From Mycobacterium sp. 1274761.0 (GTDB lineage Bacteria; Actinomycetota; Actinomycetes; Mycobacteriales; Mycobacteriaceae), in the NCBI RefSeq assembly GCF_001668615.1, contig NZ_LZMC01000001.1:1-41334 (forward strand): a stretch of DNA of 41,334 nucleotides, in the 5' to 3' direction. Shown here piece after piece: positions 16,677 through 28,136 of this stretch (within the stretch, counting starts at the first letter, position 1; each line of letters opens with the position of its first letter). The notes below the pieces were generated by a model. The model saw only the letters and a program-made list of their open reading frames with translations, was not told the DNA's origin and made no database searches. Both the position numbers and the translations under genes were made by a program.

Positions 16677-17666
16677 GTGAGCCACAGGTGGGGCCGGCCC
16701 GCCGCAGAGCCCGGCGACGGTTGGGCGGTTGTCGACGTCGAGACGACCGGTTTCCGGCCGGGCCAGGCTCGCATCGTCAGCGTCGCCGCGCTCGCCGTCG
16801 GCGATGACGGCAACGTCGAGCGCAGCGTCTCCACCCTGCTGAACCCCGGTGTTGATCCCGGGCCGACGCACGTGCACGGCCTGACCGCGGTAATGCTCGA
16901 AGGTCAACCGTGCTTCGCCGACGTCGCGGACGAGCTCATCGAAGTGCTGCGCGGCCGCACCCTGGTGGCCCACAACGTCGGCTTCGACTACTCGTTCCTG
17001 GCCGCCGAGGCCGAGCTGGCCGCCGTCGAGCTGCCCGTCGACTCGGTGATGTGCACGGTGGAGCTGGCCCGTCGACTCGACCTCGACGTCGACAACATGC
17101 GGCTGGAGACGCTGGCGGCGCACTGGGGCATCAGCCAGATGAAACCGCACGACGCCCTCGACGACGCGCTGGTCCTGGCGCAGATCCTCAAACCGGCGCT
17201 GGTCCGGGCGCGCGAGCGCAAGGTCTGGCTGCCGCTGCGGCCGGTCGGTCGTCGGCGCTGGCCCAGCGGGCTGGTCACCCACGACGAGGTGCGTCCTCTC
17301 AAGATGGTCGCCTCGCGGCTGCCGTGCCCGTATTTCAACCCCGGTCGCTTCGTTGCAGGCCGTCCGCTGGTGCAGGGCATGCGTATCGCGTTGTCGGCCG
17401 AGGTGTCGCGCACCCACGAGGAACTCATCGAGCGCATCCTGCACGCCGGCCTGGCCTACACCGACGCCGTCGACCCCGAGACGTCGCTGGTGATCTGCAA
17501 CGAAACCGCGCCCGAGCAGGGCAAGGGCTACCAGGCCAACGAGTTGGGCGTGCCGCTGGTGTCCGACGCCGAGTTCCTGGAATGCCTCGGCGGCGTGGTC
17601 GGCGGGACGGACATCGAGGACTTCGTCGACGACACCCTGACCGGGGGCCAGTACACCCTGTTCTAG
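16677..17666 (+). CDS. DnaQ-like 3'-5' exonuclease with C-terminal BRCT domain
   Basis: With the GTG at 16677 the protein has 329 residues, the same as Rv3711c. Exo I is AVVDVETTG (D20, E22), Exo II is AHNVGFDYSFL and Exo III is the HDALDDALVL segment with His and Asp, so it is an intact DEDDh exonuclease. After a basic linker, the C-terminal 90 residues (PLVQGMRIALSAEVSRTHEEL onward) resemble a BRCT domain as in DNA ligase or RFC. The fusion suggests recruitment to DNA ends or replication partners. It may proofread, although in mycobacteria DnaE1 proofreads with its own PHP domain, so this is probably an auxiliary repair nuclease. Confidence 0.88.
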   Translation: MSHRWGRPAAEPGDGWAVVDVETTGFRPGQARIVSVAALAVGDDGNVERSVSTLLNPGVDPGPTHVHGLTAVMLEGQPCFADVADELIEVLRGRTLVAHNVGFDYSFLAAEAELAAVELPVDSVMCTVELARRLDLDVDNMRLETLAAHWGISQMKPHDALDDALVLAQILKPALVRARERKVWLPLRPVGRRRWPSGLVTHDEVRPLKMVASRLPCPYFNPGRFVAGRPLVQGMRIALSAEVSRTHEELIERILHAGLAYTDAVDPETSLVICNETAPEQGKGYQANELGVPLVSDAEFLECLGGVVGGTDIEDFVDDTLTGGQYTLF

Positions 17667-17667
17667 G

Positions 17668-18930
17668 TCACACCGGCTGTGCAGTGCCCAGCGACTCGCC
17701 GGGAGTGAACGTCACCGGCAGCTTGCCCAACCCGGTCATCGTGGGATTGCCTGCATACATGCGCACGCCGTCGAGGTCGACCCGGTAGTCGGGCATCCGG
17801 TCGAGGACCGCCTTGACCATCACTTCGAACATCACCCGGGCCAGCGGCGCGCCGATGCAGCGGTGCGGCCCGAGACCGAACGCGACGTGCCGGTTGGGTG
17901 AGCGGTCCAGCACCACTTCGTCGGGGTGCTCGAACTCGCGCTCGTCGTGGTTGGCGGCGATCCAGCTGATCAGCACCCGATCGTCACGCCGAAGCCGTTG
18001 GCCGCCAAGGACGGTGTCGCGGCTGACCGTGCGGCTGAGCTGCTTGTTCACCGAGCAGTAGCGCAGAAACTCCTCTGTCGCAGTGCGATACAAATCGGGG
18101 CGGTCGATGAGTTGCTGCCGCAGCCGCGGATGCGTGCCGAGATGCAGCAGGCTGAGCGCCGTCAGCGATGTCGTGGTGTCCACCCCGCCGCCGATCAGGT
18201 TCCACAGGATGTCGAGAAGTTGGTTGTCGCTCAACCGCTTTCCTTCGAACTCGAAGCGGACGAGAAAGCTCGTCAGGTCGTCACCGGGGTCGGCCCGCCG
18301 CGCCGCTGTGAACCGCAGCAGGCCGTCGAGCATCGCGGGGACTTCGGCGATCGCCCTGTCGTACTCCTCACCGCCGGAGGCGGCCATCACCGAATGGAAC
18401 AGGTTGGCATACCGCCGCCAGTTGTTGTGGGGCAGACCCATCAGCCGCATCGTCAGGATCGCCGGCACCGGGCTGGCGTAGTCATCCACCAGGTCCATCC
18501 GGCCGTCGGCGATGTGCTGGTCGAGAAACCAGTGCACCGACTGCTCCATGAACGGCCGCATCTTCTCGACGGTGCCGCTGGAGAAGAACGGAGTGAGCGC
18601 CCGCCGCAGCGCCAGGTGATAGGCGCCGTCCACCTCGCCGATGCCCAGTGGTGGTTGCCCCTCGGGTCGCGGAACACCCATCTCCCCTTGATAATTCACG
18701 CCGTCGGCGGCGTCGGGCTCGTACCTGTGCGCAAACGTCTCGCCGTCGCGCGCAGCCTCGGCCACCTCGGTATAGCCGGTGACGAACCAGAACCCGCCGT
18801 AGTTCTCGTTCCACGCCACCGGACACCGGCGGCGCAACTCTGCGTTGATCGCGAGCTCGTTGCGGTGGTAGTCGCCGGAGTGGTGGTCGAAGTCGACGAT
18901 CACATCGGCGCTGACGTTCGGACGGGCCAT
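17668..18930 (-). CDS. cytochrome P450
   Basis: This 420-residue soluble P450 has the heme-ligand motif FGLGPHRCIG near residue 360. The K-helix ExxR is in EEFLRY, and the I-helix oxygen-activation region is LIGGGVDTTTS, where Gly replaces the more usual Ala. It needs separate ferredoxin and reductase partners, which are not in this window. Substrate and CYP family are not readable. It is divergent from a VOC-fold protein, with only 45 bases between starts, so the two may be co-regulated. Confidence 0.93.
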   Translation of the reverse strand: MARPNVSADVIVDFDHHSGDYHRNELAINAELRRRCPVAWNENYGGFWFVTGYTEVAEAARDGETFAHRYEPDAADGVNYQGEMGVPRPEGQPPLGIGEVDGAYHLALRRALTPFFSSGTVEKMRPFMEQSVHWFLDQHIADGRMDLVDDYASPVPAILTMRLMGLPHNNWRRYANLFHSVMAASGGEEYDRAIAEVPAMLDGLLRFTAARRADPGDDLTSFLVRFEFEGKRLSDNQLLDILWNLIGGGVDTTTSLTALSLLHLGTHPRLRQQLIDRPDLYRTATEEFLRYCSVNKQLSRTVSRDTVLGGQRLRRDDRVLISWIAANHDEREFEHPDEVVLDRSPNRHVAFGLGPHRCIGAPLARVMFEVMVKAVLDRMPDYRVDLDGVRMYAGNPTMTGLGKLPVTFTPGESLGTAQPV

Positions 18931-18936
18931 TACGCT

Positions 18937-18952
18937 ATCTTTGCATCTTTAC
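18937..18952. promoter_or_regulatory. 8-bp direct repeat in the P450/VOC divergent promoter
   Basis: Two copies of ATCTTT stand at an 8-base period (ATCTTTGC then ATCTTTAC) in the 45-base gap between the two divergent starts. This could be an operator half-site pair or a coincidence in a low-GC promoter stretch. Confidence 0.3.
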
Positions 18953-18975
18953 AAGCCGCGGCAGAAAGGTCGGCT

Positions 18976-19422
18976 GTGCCAAATCACCGAACGGTCTTCA
19001 ACCATGTCGGGCTGTGCGTCACCGACCGCAAGCGGTCGCGCCGGTTCTACGAGGGTCTGCTGGGCTTCCAATTCTGGTGGGACCTCGAGCTTCCCGACGC
19101 AGCCACCGCCGCGCTTCTCCAGTTGGAACCGCCGCTCGGGGTGTGCGCGACATATCTGGTCCGCGACGGGTTCGTGCTGGAGCTCATCGACTATTTAAAG
19201 CGCGACGTGCGCACCGGACCGCAGCGGGTGATGGACGAAGTAGGGCTCACCCACATATCGCTGTCGGTGTCCGATCTGGCCGACGTGTTGGCCCAGGTCG
19301 AGAGCTACGGTGGAGCCGTCGTCTCGGCCACCGACCAGTTCGCGATGATTCGCGACCCCGACGGGCAGCTGATCGAGCTGCTACCCGAAAGCTGGCAGGC
19401 CAATCTGCCGCCGCGGCCTTAA
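18976..19422 (+). CDS. glyoxalase/bleomycin resistance (VOC) family protein
   Basis: The 148-residue protein shows the paired beta-alpha-beta-beta-beta modules of the vicinal oxygen chelate fold. Metal-ligand candidates are H10 in FNHVGLCVTD, E in FVLELIDY, H in LTHISLSVSD and E in GQLIELLPE. This full set suggests an active metalloenzyme (lyase, epimerase or dioxygenase type). The GTG at 18976 has AGAAAGG upstream. It is divergent from the P450, so a shared catabolic or detoxifying pathway is possible. Its stop overlaps the SHOCT gene stop in TTAA. Confidence 0.85.
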   Translation: MPNHRTVFNHVGLCVTDRKRSRRFYEGLLGFQFWWDLELPDAATAALLQLEPPLGVCATYLVRDGFVLELIDYLKRDVRTGPQRVMDEVGLTHISLSVSDLADVLAQVESYGGAVVSATDQFAMIRDPDGQLIELLPESWQANLPPRP

Positions 19423-19805
19423 GCGAGCGCCTTGGCCTTCAGCGCATCGAACTCGGCTTGCGAGATCGTTCCGGCCTCCAGCAGCGCCTTCGCGTCGGCT
19501 ATCTCCTGGGCGGGTGACCGGCCCGCCGTCGTGCGGATGTATTCGTCGGTCTCCTGCTTGGCCGCCGCTGCCGCCGCTCGCGCCCGCTCGGTCATGCCCT
19601 GGCCGCGGGCGATCAGATAGATCAGCGCGGTGAGCCACGGAAAGACCAGCAGGAAGATCACCCACAGCGCCTTCACCCAGCCCCTGGTGGTGTGGTCACG
19701 CCAAAACAGGTCGGTGAGGATCTGGAAGAGCACAAGAAGGTAGGCGATCCACGCGAAGATGATCAGAAAGTGCCAGAGGAAATCCCAGGTCGGACCCCAG
19801 TTCAT
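19419..19805 (-). CDS. SHOCT-domain membrane protein (PLD-nuclease N-terminal-like)
   Basis: From the ATG at 19805, with AAGGAG upstream, the product has 128 residues. Two membrane helices lie at about 9-30 and 43-65 with a short loop containing WRDHTTRGW, as in small PLDc_N/phospholipase_D-nuclease N-terminal proteins. A coiled region follows and then a C-terminal SHOCT motif (ADAKALLEAGTISQAEFDALK). SHOCT modules are thought to mediate oligomerisation. Function is unknown. Confidence 0.85.
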   Translation of the reverse strand: MNWGPTWDFLWHFLIIFAWIAYLLVLFQILTDLFWRDHTTRGWVKALWVIFLLVFPWLTALIYLIARGQGMTERARAAAAAAKQETDEYIRTTAGRSPAQEIADAKALLEAGTISQAEFDALKAKALA

Positions 19806-19896
19806 ACCGCTCCTTGGTTGGCTGCTCGCTTGAGGCACACGATGCGCCTCCCATTCTGCGCGCCCAGCGGCTGATCAGTGCGGGCTTTGCGGAGAC

Positions 19897-22562
<2,666 letters not shown>

Positions 22563-22577
22563 GGTTCCTGTGCGAAA

Positions 22578-23771
22578 TCATCGCATCTGGCCCGCGCCGG
22601 CATAGGGATACGGACTCGTCAGCGGGTCACCCTCGGCGAACCTGGACAGCCGGAAATCGCTGTCTGGGATGCGAGGATCACTGCTGCGCCCGTCGACGAG
22701 GAGGTCGGCAAGCAATCGGCCGACCGCCGGAGCGATCTTGAAGCCGTGACCGCTGAACCCCGCCGCGATGAACAGGCCCTCCAGTGGCCCCCTGCTGATA
22801 ACCGGGTTCCAGTCCGGCGTGACGTCGTAGCAACCCGCGTAGCTCGACCTGATCGCCGCGTGGGAGAAGCCGGGGAACCTGGTGCCCACCTTATCGACCG
22901 TAAGGTCGACGAACGCTTCGGTGGCGCGGTTGAGGTAGCTGTCCGGGTCGGCCTCCACGACGTCGGCCAGGTCGCTGTTGCCGAACAGGATGTCGCCGCC
23001 CACTTCGGGGCGGACGTACTGCAGCGAGACCAGGTCGGAGAAGACCGGTATCTTGCCGGTCGAAACACCGGGATCGATGGTGACGATCTGCTCACGCACC
23101 ACGCGGATGGGGATGTCGACGCCGTAGCGCTCGAGGAACGGCCTCGTCCATACGCCGGTGGCGACGACGACGGCACCCGCCGAGACCGTGCTGCCATCGG
23201 CGAGCCGGATGCCCGCTACTCGGTCACCGGCGAGCATCAACTCGGTGACGTTGGCGCCCTGTCGGATTCGCGCGCCAGCCGCGCGGGCTGAGCCCGCGAA
23301 CGCCTGGGCGGTGCGGTATGCGTCGCCGTAACCACCACGGGCCTCCCAGCCGAACGCGGCGAACGGCGACAGGTCGGCGAACGGCCACATCTCGGCTACA
23401 TCGCTGTGTTTGATCTCCTCGGTCTGCACGCCGACCGCACGTTGTGCCGCCATGCTTTTGCGCAGCGACTCGACGTTCGGTTCGCCCACCCCGACCACGT
23501 AACCCGTCTGACGGAAACCGATGTCGCTGCCGAAGATCTCGTCGGCCCTTTCGAAGACCTCGAGCCCGTCGGCGGCCATCGCCGCCAACGAGCTGACACC
23601 GTAGTGGCATCGGACGATGCCGCTCGATTTGCCCGTCATGCCGGAGCCGACCGTATTCCGCTCGGCGACGAACACATCGGTGACGCCGCGCTCGCTCAGT
23701 GCCCAGGCCGCGGCGGCACCCTCGATCCCGCCGCCGACGATGACCACGTCCGCGCGAGCGCAAGCGCTCAT
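22578..23771 (-). CDS. FAD-dependent amino acid/amine oxidoreductase (DAO, sarcosine oxidase-beta-like)
   Basis: This 397-residue DAO-family flavoprotein has the dinucleotide motif VVIVGGGIEGAAAAW at the N-terminus, GMTGKSSGIVR after the second strand and a C-terminal FAD loop (GFSGHGFKIAPAVG). It resembles the beta subunit of heterotetrameric sarcosine oxidase and N-methylglutamate dehydrogenase subunit A. It should oxidise an N-methyl or amino group on a small substrate. No small subunits (gamma, delta) are seen nearby, so it may act as a single-chain enzyme. The ATG at 23771 overlaps the last mini-ORF of the 32-bp repeat, and its first codons are themselves part of a repeat copy. Confidence 0.87.
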   Translation of the reverse strand: MSACARADVVIVGGGIEGAAAAWALSERGVTDVFVAERNTVGSGMTGKSSGIVRCHYGVSSLAAMAADGLEVFERADEIFGSDIGFRQTGYVVGVGEPNVESLRKSMAAQRAVGVQTEEIKHSDVAEMWPFADLSPFAAFGWEARGGYGDAYRTAQAFAGSARAAGARIRQGANVTELMLAGDRVAGIRLADGSTVSAGAVVVATGVWTRPFLERYGVDIPIRVVREQIVTIDPGVSTGKIPVFSDLVSLQYVRPEVGGDILFGNSDLADVVEADPDSYLNRATEAFVDLTVDKVGTRFPGFSHAAIRSSYAGCYDVTPDWNPVISRGPLEGLFIAAGFSGHGFKIAPAVGRLLADLLVDGRSSDPRIPDSDFRLSRFAEGDPLTSPYPYAGAGQMR

Positions 23772-23831
23772 CGGTGTCCTCTGCTCTTCGCGCAAGCGCT
23801 CATCGGTGTCCTCTGCTCTTCGCGCAAGCGC
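23768..23831 (-). repeat. two tandem 32-bp units forming overlapping 11-codon mini-ORFs (second array)
   Basis: Units 23768-23799 and 23800-23831 are identical, and a partial third copy (23758-23767) lies inside the start of the FAD oxidoreductase gene. On the minus strand they create ORFs 23800-23835 and 23768-23803, both encoding MSACAKSRGHR, chained by ATGA overlaps. The first ATG overlaps the stop of the FMN enzyme and the last stop overlaps the ATG of the FAD enzyme. Each unit contains an AGAGGA ribosome binding site. Length, spacing and peptide are close to the array at 9901-9996. Confidence 0.9.
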
Positions 23832-25142
23832 TCATCGGCCGGGAATCCAGTTCGTTCCCGCCAGCGGCACCCTCGCCATGGCGGCCGCCTCGATGGTCAC
23901 CGCGACCAGGTCCTCGGGCTCCAGGTGCAGCACGTGTGACTTGCCGCAGGCACGGGCGATGGTCTGGGCTTCCATTGTCAGCACGCGCAGATAATTGGCC
24001 AATCGGCGGCCGCCCTCGACGGCGTCGAACCGCGCGGCCAGCTCCGGATCTTGAGTGCTGATTCCCGCGGGGTCGGTGCCGTCCTGGAAGTCGTCGAAGA
24101 AGCCGGCGGCGCTGCCGAGCTTCTCGTACTCGGCGGCGTATTGAGGATGGTTGTCGCCCAACGCAATCAGGGCAGCGGTGCCGATCGCGACGGCGTCCGC
24201 CCCGAGCGCGATCGCCTTGGCGACATCGGCGCCGGTGCGGATGCCGCCGGACACGACGAGCTGAACCCCGTCGCGGTGTACACCGAGTTCCTGCAACGCC
24301 TGCACGGCCTCCGGGACGGCAGCCAGCGTCGGGACGCCGACGTGTTCGATGAACACCTCTTGAGTAGCCGCGGTGCCGCCCTGCATGCCGTCGACCACCA
24401 CGACGTCTGCGCCCGCGTGCACGGCGAGTTTCACGTCGTAATACGTTCTCGTCGCTCCGACCTTCACGTAGATGGGCTTTTCCCAGTCGGTGATCTCGCG
24501 CAATTCGTTGATCTTGATCGTGAGGTCGTCGGGACCCGTCCAGTCCGGATGCCGGCATGCCGACCGCTGGTCGATTCCTTCGGGCAGGGTTCGCATGCCC
24601 GCGACGCGCGGGGAGATCTTCTGGCCGAGGAGCATGCCGCCGCCGCCGGGTTTGGCGCCCTGTCCGAGCACGACCTCGATCGCATTGGCCTTGCGCAGGT
24701 CGTCGGGGTTCATCCCGTAGCGCGACGGAAGATATTGGTAGACAAGGTATTTGCTCTGCCCGCGCTCCTCGGGTGTCATGCCACCATCGCCGGTGGTGGT
24801 TGACGTGCCGACCTCGCTGGCGCCGCGGCCCAGGGCTTCCTTGGCGGGGCCCGAAAGGGCGCCGAAGGACATGCCGGCGATCGTGACCGGGATGTCCAGG
24901 TGCAGAGGATGTTTGGCGTGCCTGGCGCCGAGAACGACGTCGGTGCCGCAGCGTTCGCGGTAACCCTCCAACGGATAGCGCGACATCGACGCGCCGAGGA
25001 ACAGCAGGTCGTCGAAATGCGGCAGGCGCCGCTTGGCGCCCCACCCGCGGATGTCGTAGACACCCGTCTCGCTTGCGCGCTGGATGGCCGCGATCGTGTG
25101 GCGGTCGAAGGTCGCGGATTCGCGCAGTGCCCAGTTGGTCAT
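23832..25142 (-). CDS. FMN-dependent glutamate synthase-like protein (GlxD/MgsC type)
   Basis: This 436-residue protein corresponds to the central FMN/glutamate-synthase domain of GltB. It has IAGMSFGALSGPAKEALGRGA at the FMN entrance, then TGDGGMTPEERG, and GADVVVVDGMQGGTAATQEV and VSGGIRTGADVAKAIALGA in the barrel. The N-terminal amidotransferase and the C-terminal GXGXG domains are missing and are supplied by the two upstream genes. The ATG shares a base with the GXGXG stop (TGATG). In methylamine users such split synthases make N-methylglutamate from methylamine or gamma-glutamylmethylamide. In mycobacteria the true reaction is not known to me. Confidence 0.88.
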   Translation of the reverse strand: MTNWALRESATFDRHTIAAIQRASETGVYDIRGWGAKRRLPHFDDLLFLGASMSRYPLEGYRERCGTDVVLGARHAKHPLHLDIPVTIAGMSFGALSGPAKEALGRGASEVGTSTTTGDGGMTPEERGQSKYLVYQYLPSRYGMNPDDLRKANAIEVVLGQGAKPGGGGMLLGQKISPRVAGMRTLPEGIDQRSACRHPDWTGPDDLTIKINELREITDWEKPIYVKVGATRTYYDVKLAVHAGADVVVVDGMQGGTAATQEVFIEHVGVPTLAAVPEAVQALQELGVHRDGVQLVVSGGIRTGADVAKAIALGADAVAIGTAALIALGDNHPQYAAEYEKLGSAAGFFDDFQDGTDPAGISTQDPELAARFDAVEGGRRLANYLRVLTMEAQTIARACGKSHVLHLEPEDLVAVTIEAAAMARVPLAGTNWIPGR

Positions 25143-25828
25143 CAGTAACTCGTGGAATTGTCGACATGGAAGTGGTAAAGGGTGCGTGCAGATCCGTACC
25201 GCGTGTACGAGCCGGTGTCGTCGTCGGGGAAACCGGCCGCTTTCAAGAGGTGTTCGAGCTCCTGATGGTGCTCGTCGCGCATTTTCTTGGCGACGCAATC
25301 GGCGCCAAGGGATGCCACTTCGCCGCGGATGTAGATGCGTGCTTCGTAGATCGAGTCGCCCAGCGCCTCGCCGGCATCGCCGCGGATCACCAGGCGGCCC
25401 GCCTGAGCCATGAACGCGCTCATGTGGCCGACGCTGCCACCGATGACGATGTCGATTCCCTTCATCGAGATACCGCACCGCGCAGCGGCATTGCCCTCGA
25501 CAACCAGCAGTCCACCGTGGGCGCTCGCGCCCGCAGACTGGGAAGTGTCGCCCTGCACCCACACCGAACCGCTCATCATGTTCTCGGCGACACCGGTGCC
25601 GGCGTTGCCGTTGATCACGATTTCGGCTTGCTGGTTCATCCCCGCCGCGTAGTAGCCGACATGACCTTCGACGGTGATCTTCACCGGTGCATTCACTCCG
25701 ACTGCGACACTATGCGCCCCGTCGGGGTGGGTGATGACGAACTCACCGGACAGGTCGGGAGCGTGCAGGGCTGCGTTGACGTCCCGCAGCGGTGTGTTTC
25801 GCAGGTCGAACGCGACTACCGTGTCCAT
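25142..25828 (-). CDS. GXGXG-motif protein, glutamate synthase alpha C-terminal-like (GlxC/MgsB type)
   Basis: The 228-residue protein is a repeated beta-helix with many Gly-turns, as in GltB domain 4. Visible repeats include GHVGYYAAGMNQQAEIVING, GVAENMMSG and GGSVGHMSAFMAQ. It is a structural subunit that positions the amidotransferase and FMN domains. It overlaps the upstream amidotransferase gene by 13 bases and the FMN subunit gene by one base, so the three are made together in fixed ratio. Confidence 0.9.
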   Translation of the reverse strand: MDTVVAFDLRNTPLRDVNAALHAPDLSGEFVITHPDGAHSVAVGVNAPVKITVEGHVGYYAAGMNQQAEIVINGNAGTGVAENMMSGSVWVQGDTSQSAGASAHGGLLVVEGNAAARCGISMKGIDIVIGGSVGHMSAFMAQAGRLVIRGDAGEALGDSIYEARIYIRGEVASLGADCVAKKMRDEHHQELEHLLKAAGFPDDDTGSYTRYGSARTLYHFHVDNSTSY

Positions 25829-26712
25829 GCGTAGACCGCCTCAGGCTCGGGTTCCCAGATGGTGGCGTGTTCGACGCCGGGAAGGCCTGCGAGCGCGCGG
25901 TATTCGCTGCTGACTGCAACCCAGCCGTCGGTCTCGGCGATCACTGCTGGCTTGCAAGCGATCGCGTCGCGAACTACCGCGAACGAGTCGCGGTCGGACA
26001 CGAGCAGCGTGTAGAACCCGTCGAAGGTTGCGCACAGTTCCTTCAGCGCGGATTCGACGGTGCGGCCGTCGGCCAATTGCTTGGCGATGAACCGCGCTCC
26101 CACTTCGGTGTCGTTGTTGCTGTCGAATTCGATTCCAGCGGACCGTAGTCGGCGCCTGATCGTGGCATGGTTTGCGAACGAACCGTTGTGGACCATGCAT
26201 TGTTCGGGTCCGACGGTATAGGGGTGGCAACCGGCGGGTGTCACCGCAGATTCGGTCGCCATCCGGGTGTGCCCGACGCCCTGCCATCCCTGCGCCTTGG
26301 TCAGGTCCCACCTGCCGGTCAACGCTTTCGGGTGTCCGACACCTTTGAGCACGGCCATGTCCGCGCCGAACCCGGCGACCAGCGCGCGCGGGTAAGTCGA
26401 CTTGACCGCGTCGAGGAGAACCGACGAGCCGACGTCAGCCGACACCAGGAGCGTGGTGCCGACGGCCAGCACGTCTGGGGGGTCGCCGAGGACTTCGCCG
26501 ATGGTTGCGGCGACGGCGTCCGCATCAGCGGAGGCGTCGACCATAGAGACGACGCCCCGTCCCGGGGGTGACCAGACCGGGTCACCGTAGATCGCGACTC
26601 CGGCCGAGTCGCTGCCGCGGTTGCCCATCTCGCACAGCATCCCAGTGAGCAGCTGCCCCAGCCTGGGGTACAACTCGCGGGCGCGCAGATGCAACCCGAC
26701 GATCCCGCACAT
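25816..26712 (-). CDS. class II glutamine amidotransferase (GlxB/MgsA type)
   Basis: The 298-residue protein begins MCGIVG, with Cys2 as the N-terminal nucleophile after Met removal. It has RGSDSAG and the HTRMATESAV and VHNGSFANH motifs of the Ntn-type GATase_6 fold. It would release ammonia, or in N-methylglutamate synthase methylamine, from a glutamine-like donor and pass it to the FMN subunit. It is the first of three overlapping genes for the split synthase and follows the glutamine synthetase-like gene by 29 bases. Confidence 0.9.
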   Translation of the reverse strand: MCGIVGLHLRARELYPRLGQLLTGMLCEMGNRGSDSAGVAIYGDPVWSPPGRGVVSMVDASADADAVAATIGEVLGDPPDVLAVGTTLLVSADVGSSVLLDAVKSTYPRALVAGFGADMAVLKGVGHPKALTGRWDLTKAQGWQGVGHTRMATESAVTPAGCHPYTVGPEQCMVHNGSFANHATIRRRLRSAGIEFDSNNDTEVGARFIAKQLADGRTVESALKELCATFDGFYTLLVSDRDSFAVVRDAIACKPAVIAETDGWVAVSSEYRALAGLPGVEHATIWEPEPEAVYAWTR

Positions 26713-26741
26713 GCCTTAACTCCTCTGTCTTTCGGCTTCGT

Positions 26742-28049
26742 CTAGAAGGCAGTCAGGTAATGGTCGATCTCCCACGGCGAAACCGAGCCGTGGTAGGCGA
26801 AGAACTCGTCGCGCTTGATGCCGGCGAAGTAGGCGGCGACGCCATCACCCGCGGCGTCGAGCACCCCGCTGATGACCGGGTCGGCCTCGAGTTCGTCGAC
26901 CGCGTGCAACAACGTGGGCGGCAGCGGTTTTCCCGTGGAGCCGCCACCGACCGCACCGGGGTCAGCGCTGCGCTTGATCCCGTCGATGCCTGCGCCCAGT
27001 GCCGCCGCGATCGCCAGGTACGGGTTGGCCGATCCGTCACCGCCGCGCAATTCGATTCGTGCCGAGTCGGGCACACGGATGTAGTGGGTGCGGTCGTTGC
27101 CCCCGTACGTGGGGGTCCTCGGCGCCCAGGAGGCGCCCGACGCCGTCGACAGCGCGCCGGTTCGCTTGTAGGAGTTGACTGTTGGGGCCACCACCGCTTG
27201 CAAGGCACAGGCGTGTTCGAGGATGCCGCCGATGAATCCGTAGGCAGTCTCCGACAGGCCGAGGCCGCGCTGGTCGTCGTCAGCGGGAAAGACCGGAGTT
27301 CCACCGCTGGTGAGTGACAGGTGTAGATGCAGTCCGCTGCCGGTCTTGTCGGCAAACGGCTTGGGCATGAACGTCGCCACCATGCCGCGGTCGGCGGCAA
27401 TCACCGACAGCAGATAGCGCAATGTGACGACCCGATCGGCGGTGGTCAGCGCGTCGGAGAATTCGAAATTCTGCTCGAACTGCCCGTTGCCGTCCTCGTG
27501 GTCGTTGGCGTAATTGGACCAGCCGAGCTGGTTCATCGCCGAGGAGATCGACGTGAGGTGGTCGTACATCCGGGTGACGCCGCGCGCGTCATAGCAGGGC
27601 TGGTCGGCGGTGTCGGCGGCATCGGCGACGCAGAGCGCGCCGTCGCCATTGCGCTTCAACAGGAAGTACTCCACTTCGGCGCCGACCCACGGCTCGAAGC
27701 CGGCGTCGGCTGCGCGCTGGGTGAGTGCCTTCAGAATGACCCGTGGTGCATAGGGCCACGGTTCGCCGTTGACGTGCGGATCGCAGTGCACGATGGCCAG
27801 CCCGTCCTTGATGAAGGGGATCGACGTGAACGACGCCGGATCCGGAATCGCCATCAGGTCAGGGTCTTTGGGCTCCTGACCCATGGCGCCGACGGCGTAG
27901 CCGGCGAAGCCGACGCCTTCGGTGGCGAGCAGGTCGACGGCCTCGACCGGGACGAGTTTGGCGCACGGCTTGCCGCGCAGGTCGACGAACAGCGCCAGGA
28001 TGAACTTGGTGGCCGACTTCTGGGCCAGTGCGGCGAGGTCGAGGGTCAT
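26742..28049 (-). CDS. glutamine synthetase family ligase (GlnT/GmaS-like)
   Basis: This 435-residue protein starts at the ATG 28049 (AGAAGG upstream). It carries glutamine synthetase landmarks: the GAEVEYFLL metal-binding segment, a degenerate EDGNGQFEQNFEFSD region, the GSGLHLHLSL nucleotide segment and the NSYKRTGALSTASGASW loop with RIELRGGDGSANPYL. It is the GSIII/GlnT type, not GlnA1, and the set is also shared by gamma-glutamylmethylamide synthetase. The sequence alone does not tell whether it uses ammonia or an amine. Its position ahead of a split glutamate synthase favours a specialised nitrogen-scavenging or amine pathway. Confidence 0.88.
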   Translation of the reverse strand: MTLDLAALAQKSATKFILALFVDLRGKPCAKLVPVEAVDLLATEGVGFAGYAVGAMGQEPKDPDLMAIPDPASFTSIPFIKDGLAIVHCDPHVNGEPWPYAPRVILKALTQRAADAGFEPWVGAEVEYFLLKRNGDGALCVADAADTADQPCYDARGVTRMYDHLTSISSAMNQLGWSNYANDHEDGNGQFEQNFEFSDALTTADRVVTLRYLLSVIAADRGMVATFMPKPFADKTGSGLHLHLSLTSGGTPVFPADDDQRGLGLSETAYGFIGGILEHACALQAVVAPTVNSYKRTGALSTASGASWAPRTPTYGGNDRTHYIRVPDSARIELRGGDGSANPYLAIAAALGAGIDGIKRSADPGAVGGGSTGKPLPPTLLHAVDELEADPVISGVLDAAGDGVAAYFAGIKRDEFFAYHGSVSPWEIDHYLTAF

Positions 28050-28136
28050 CGTGTGCAACCTTCTTGTCTCTCGTTACGAGTACTGACCCAGCCGGCCGAC
28101 GCGGGCGAGTGGCTCCGCGCCGGCCGGAGCTGTTCG

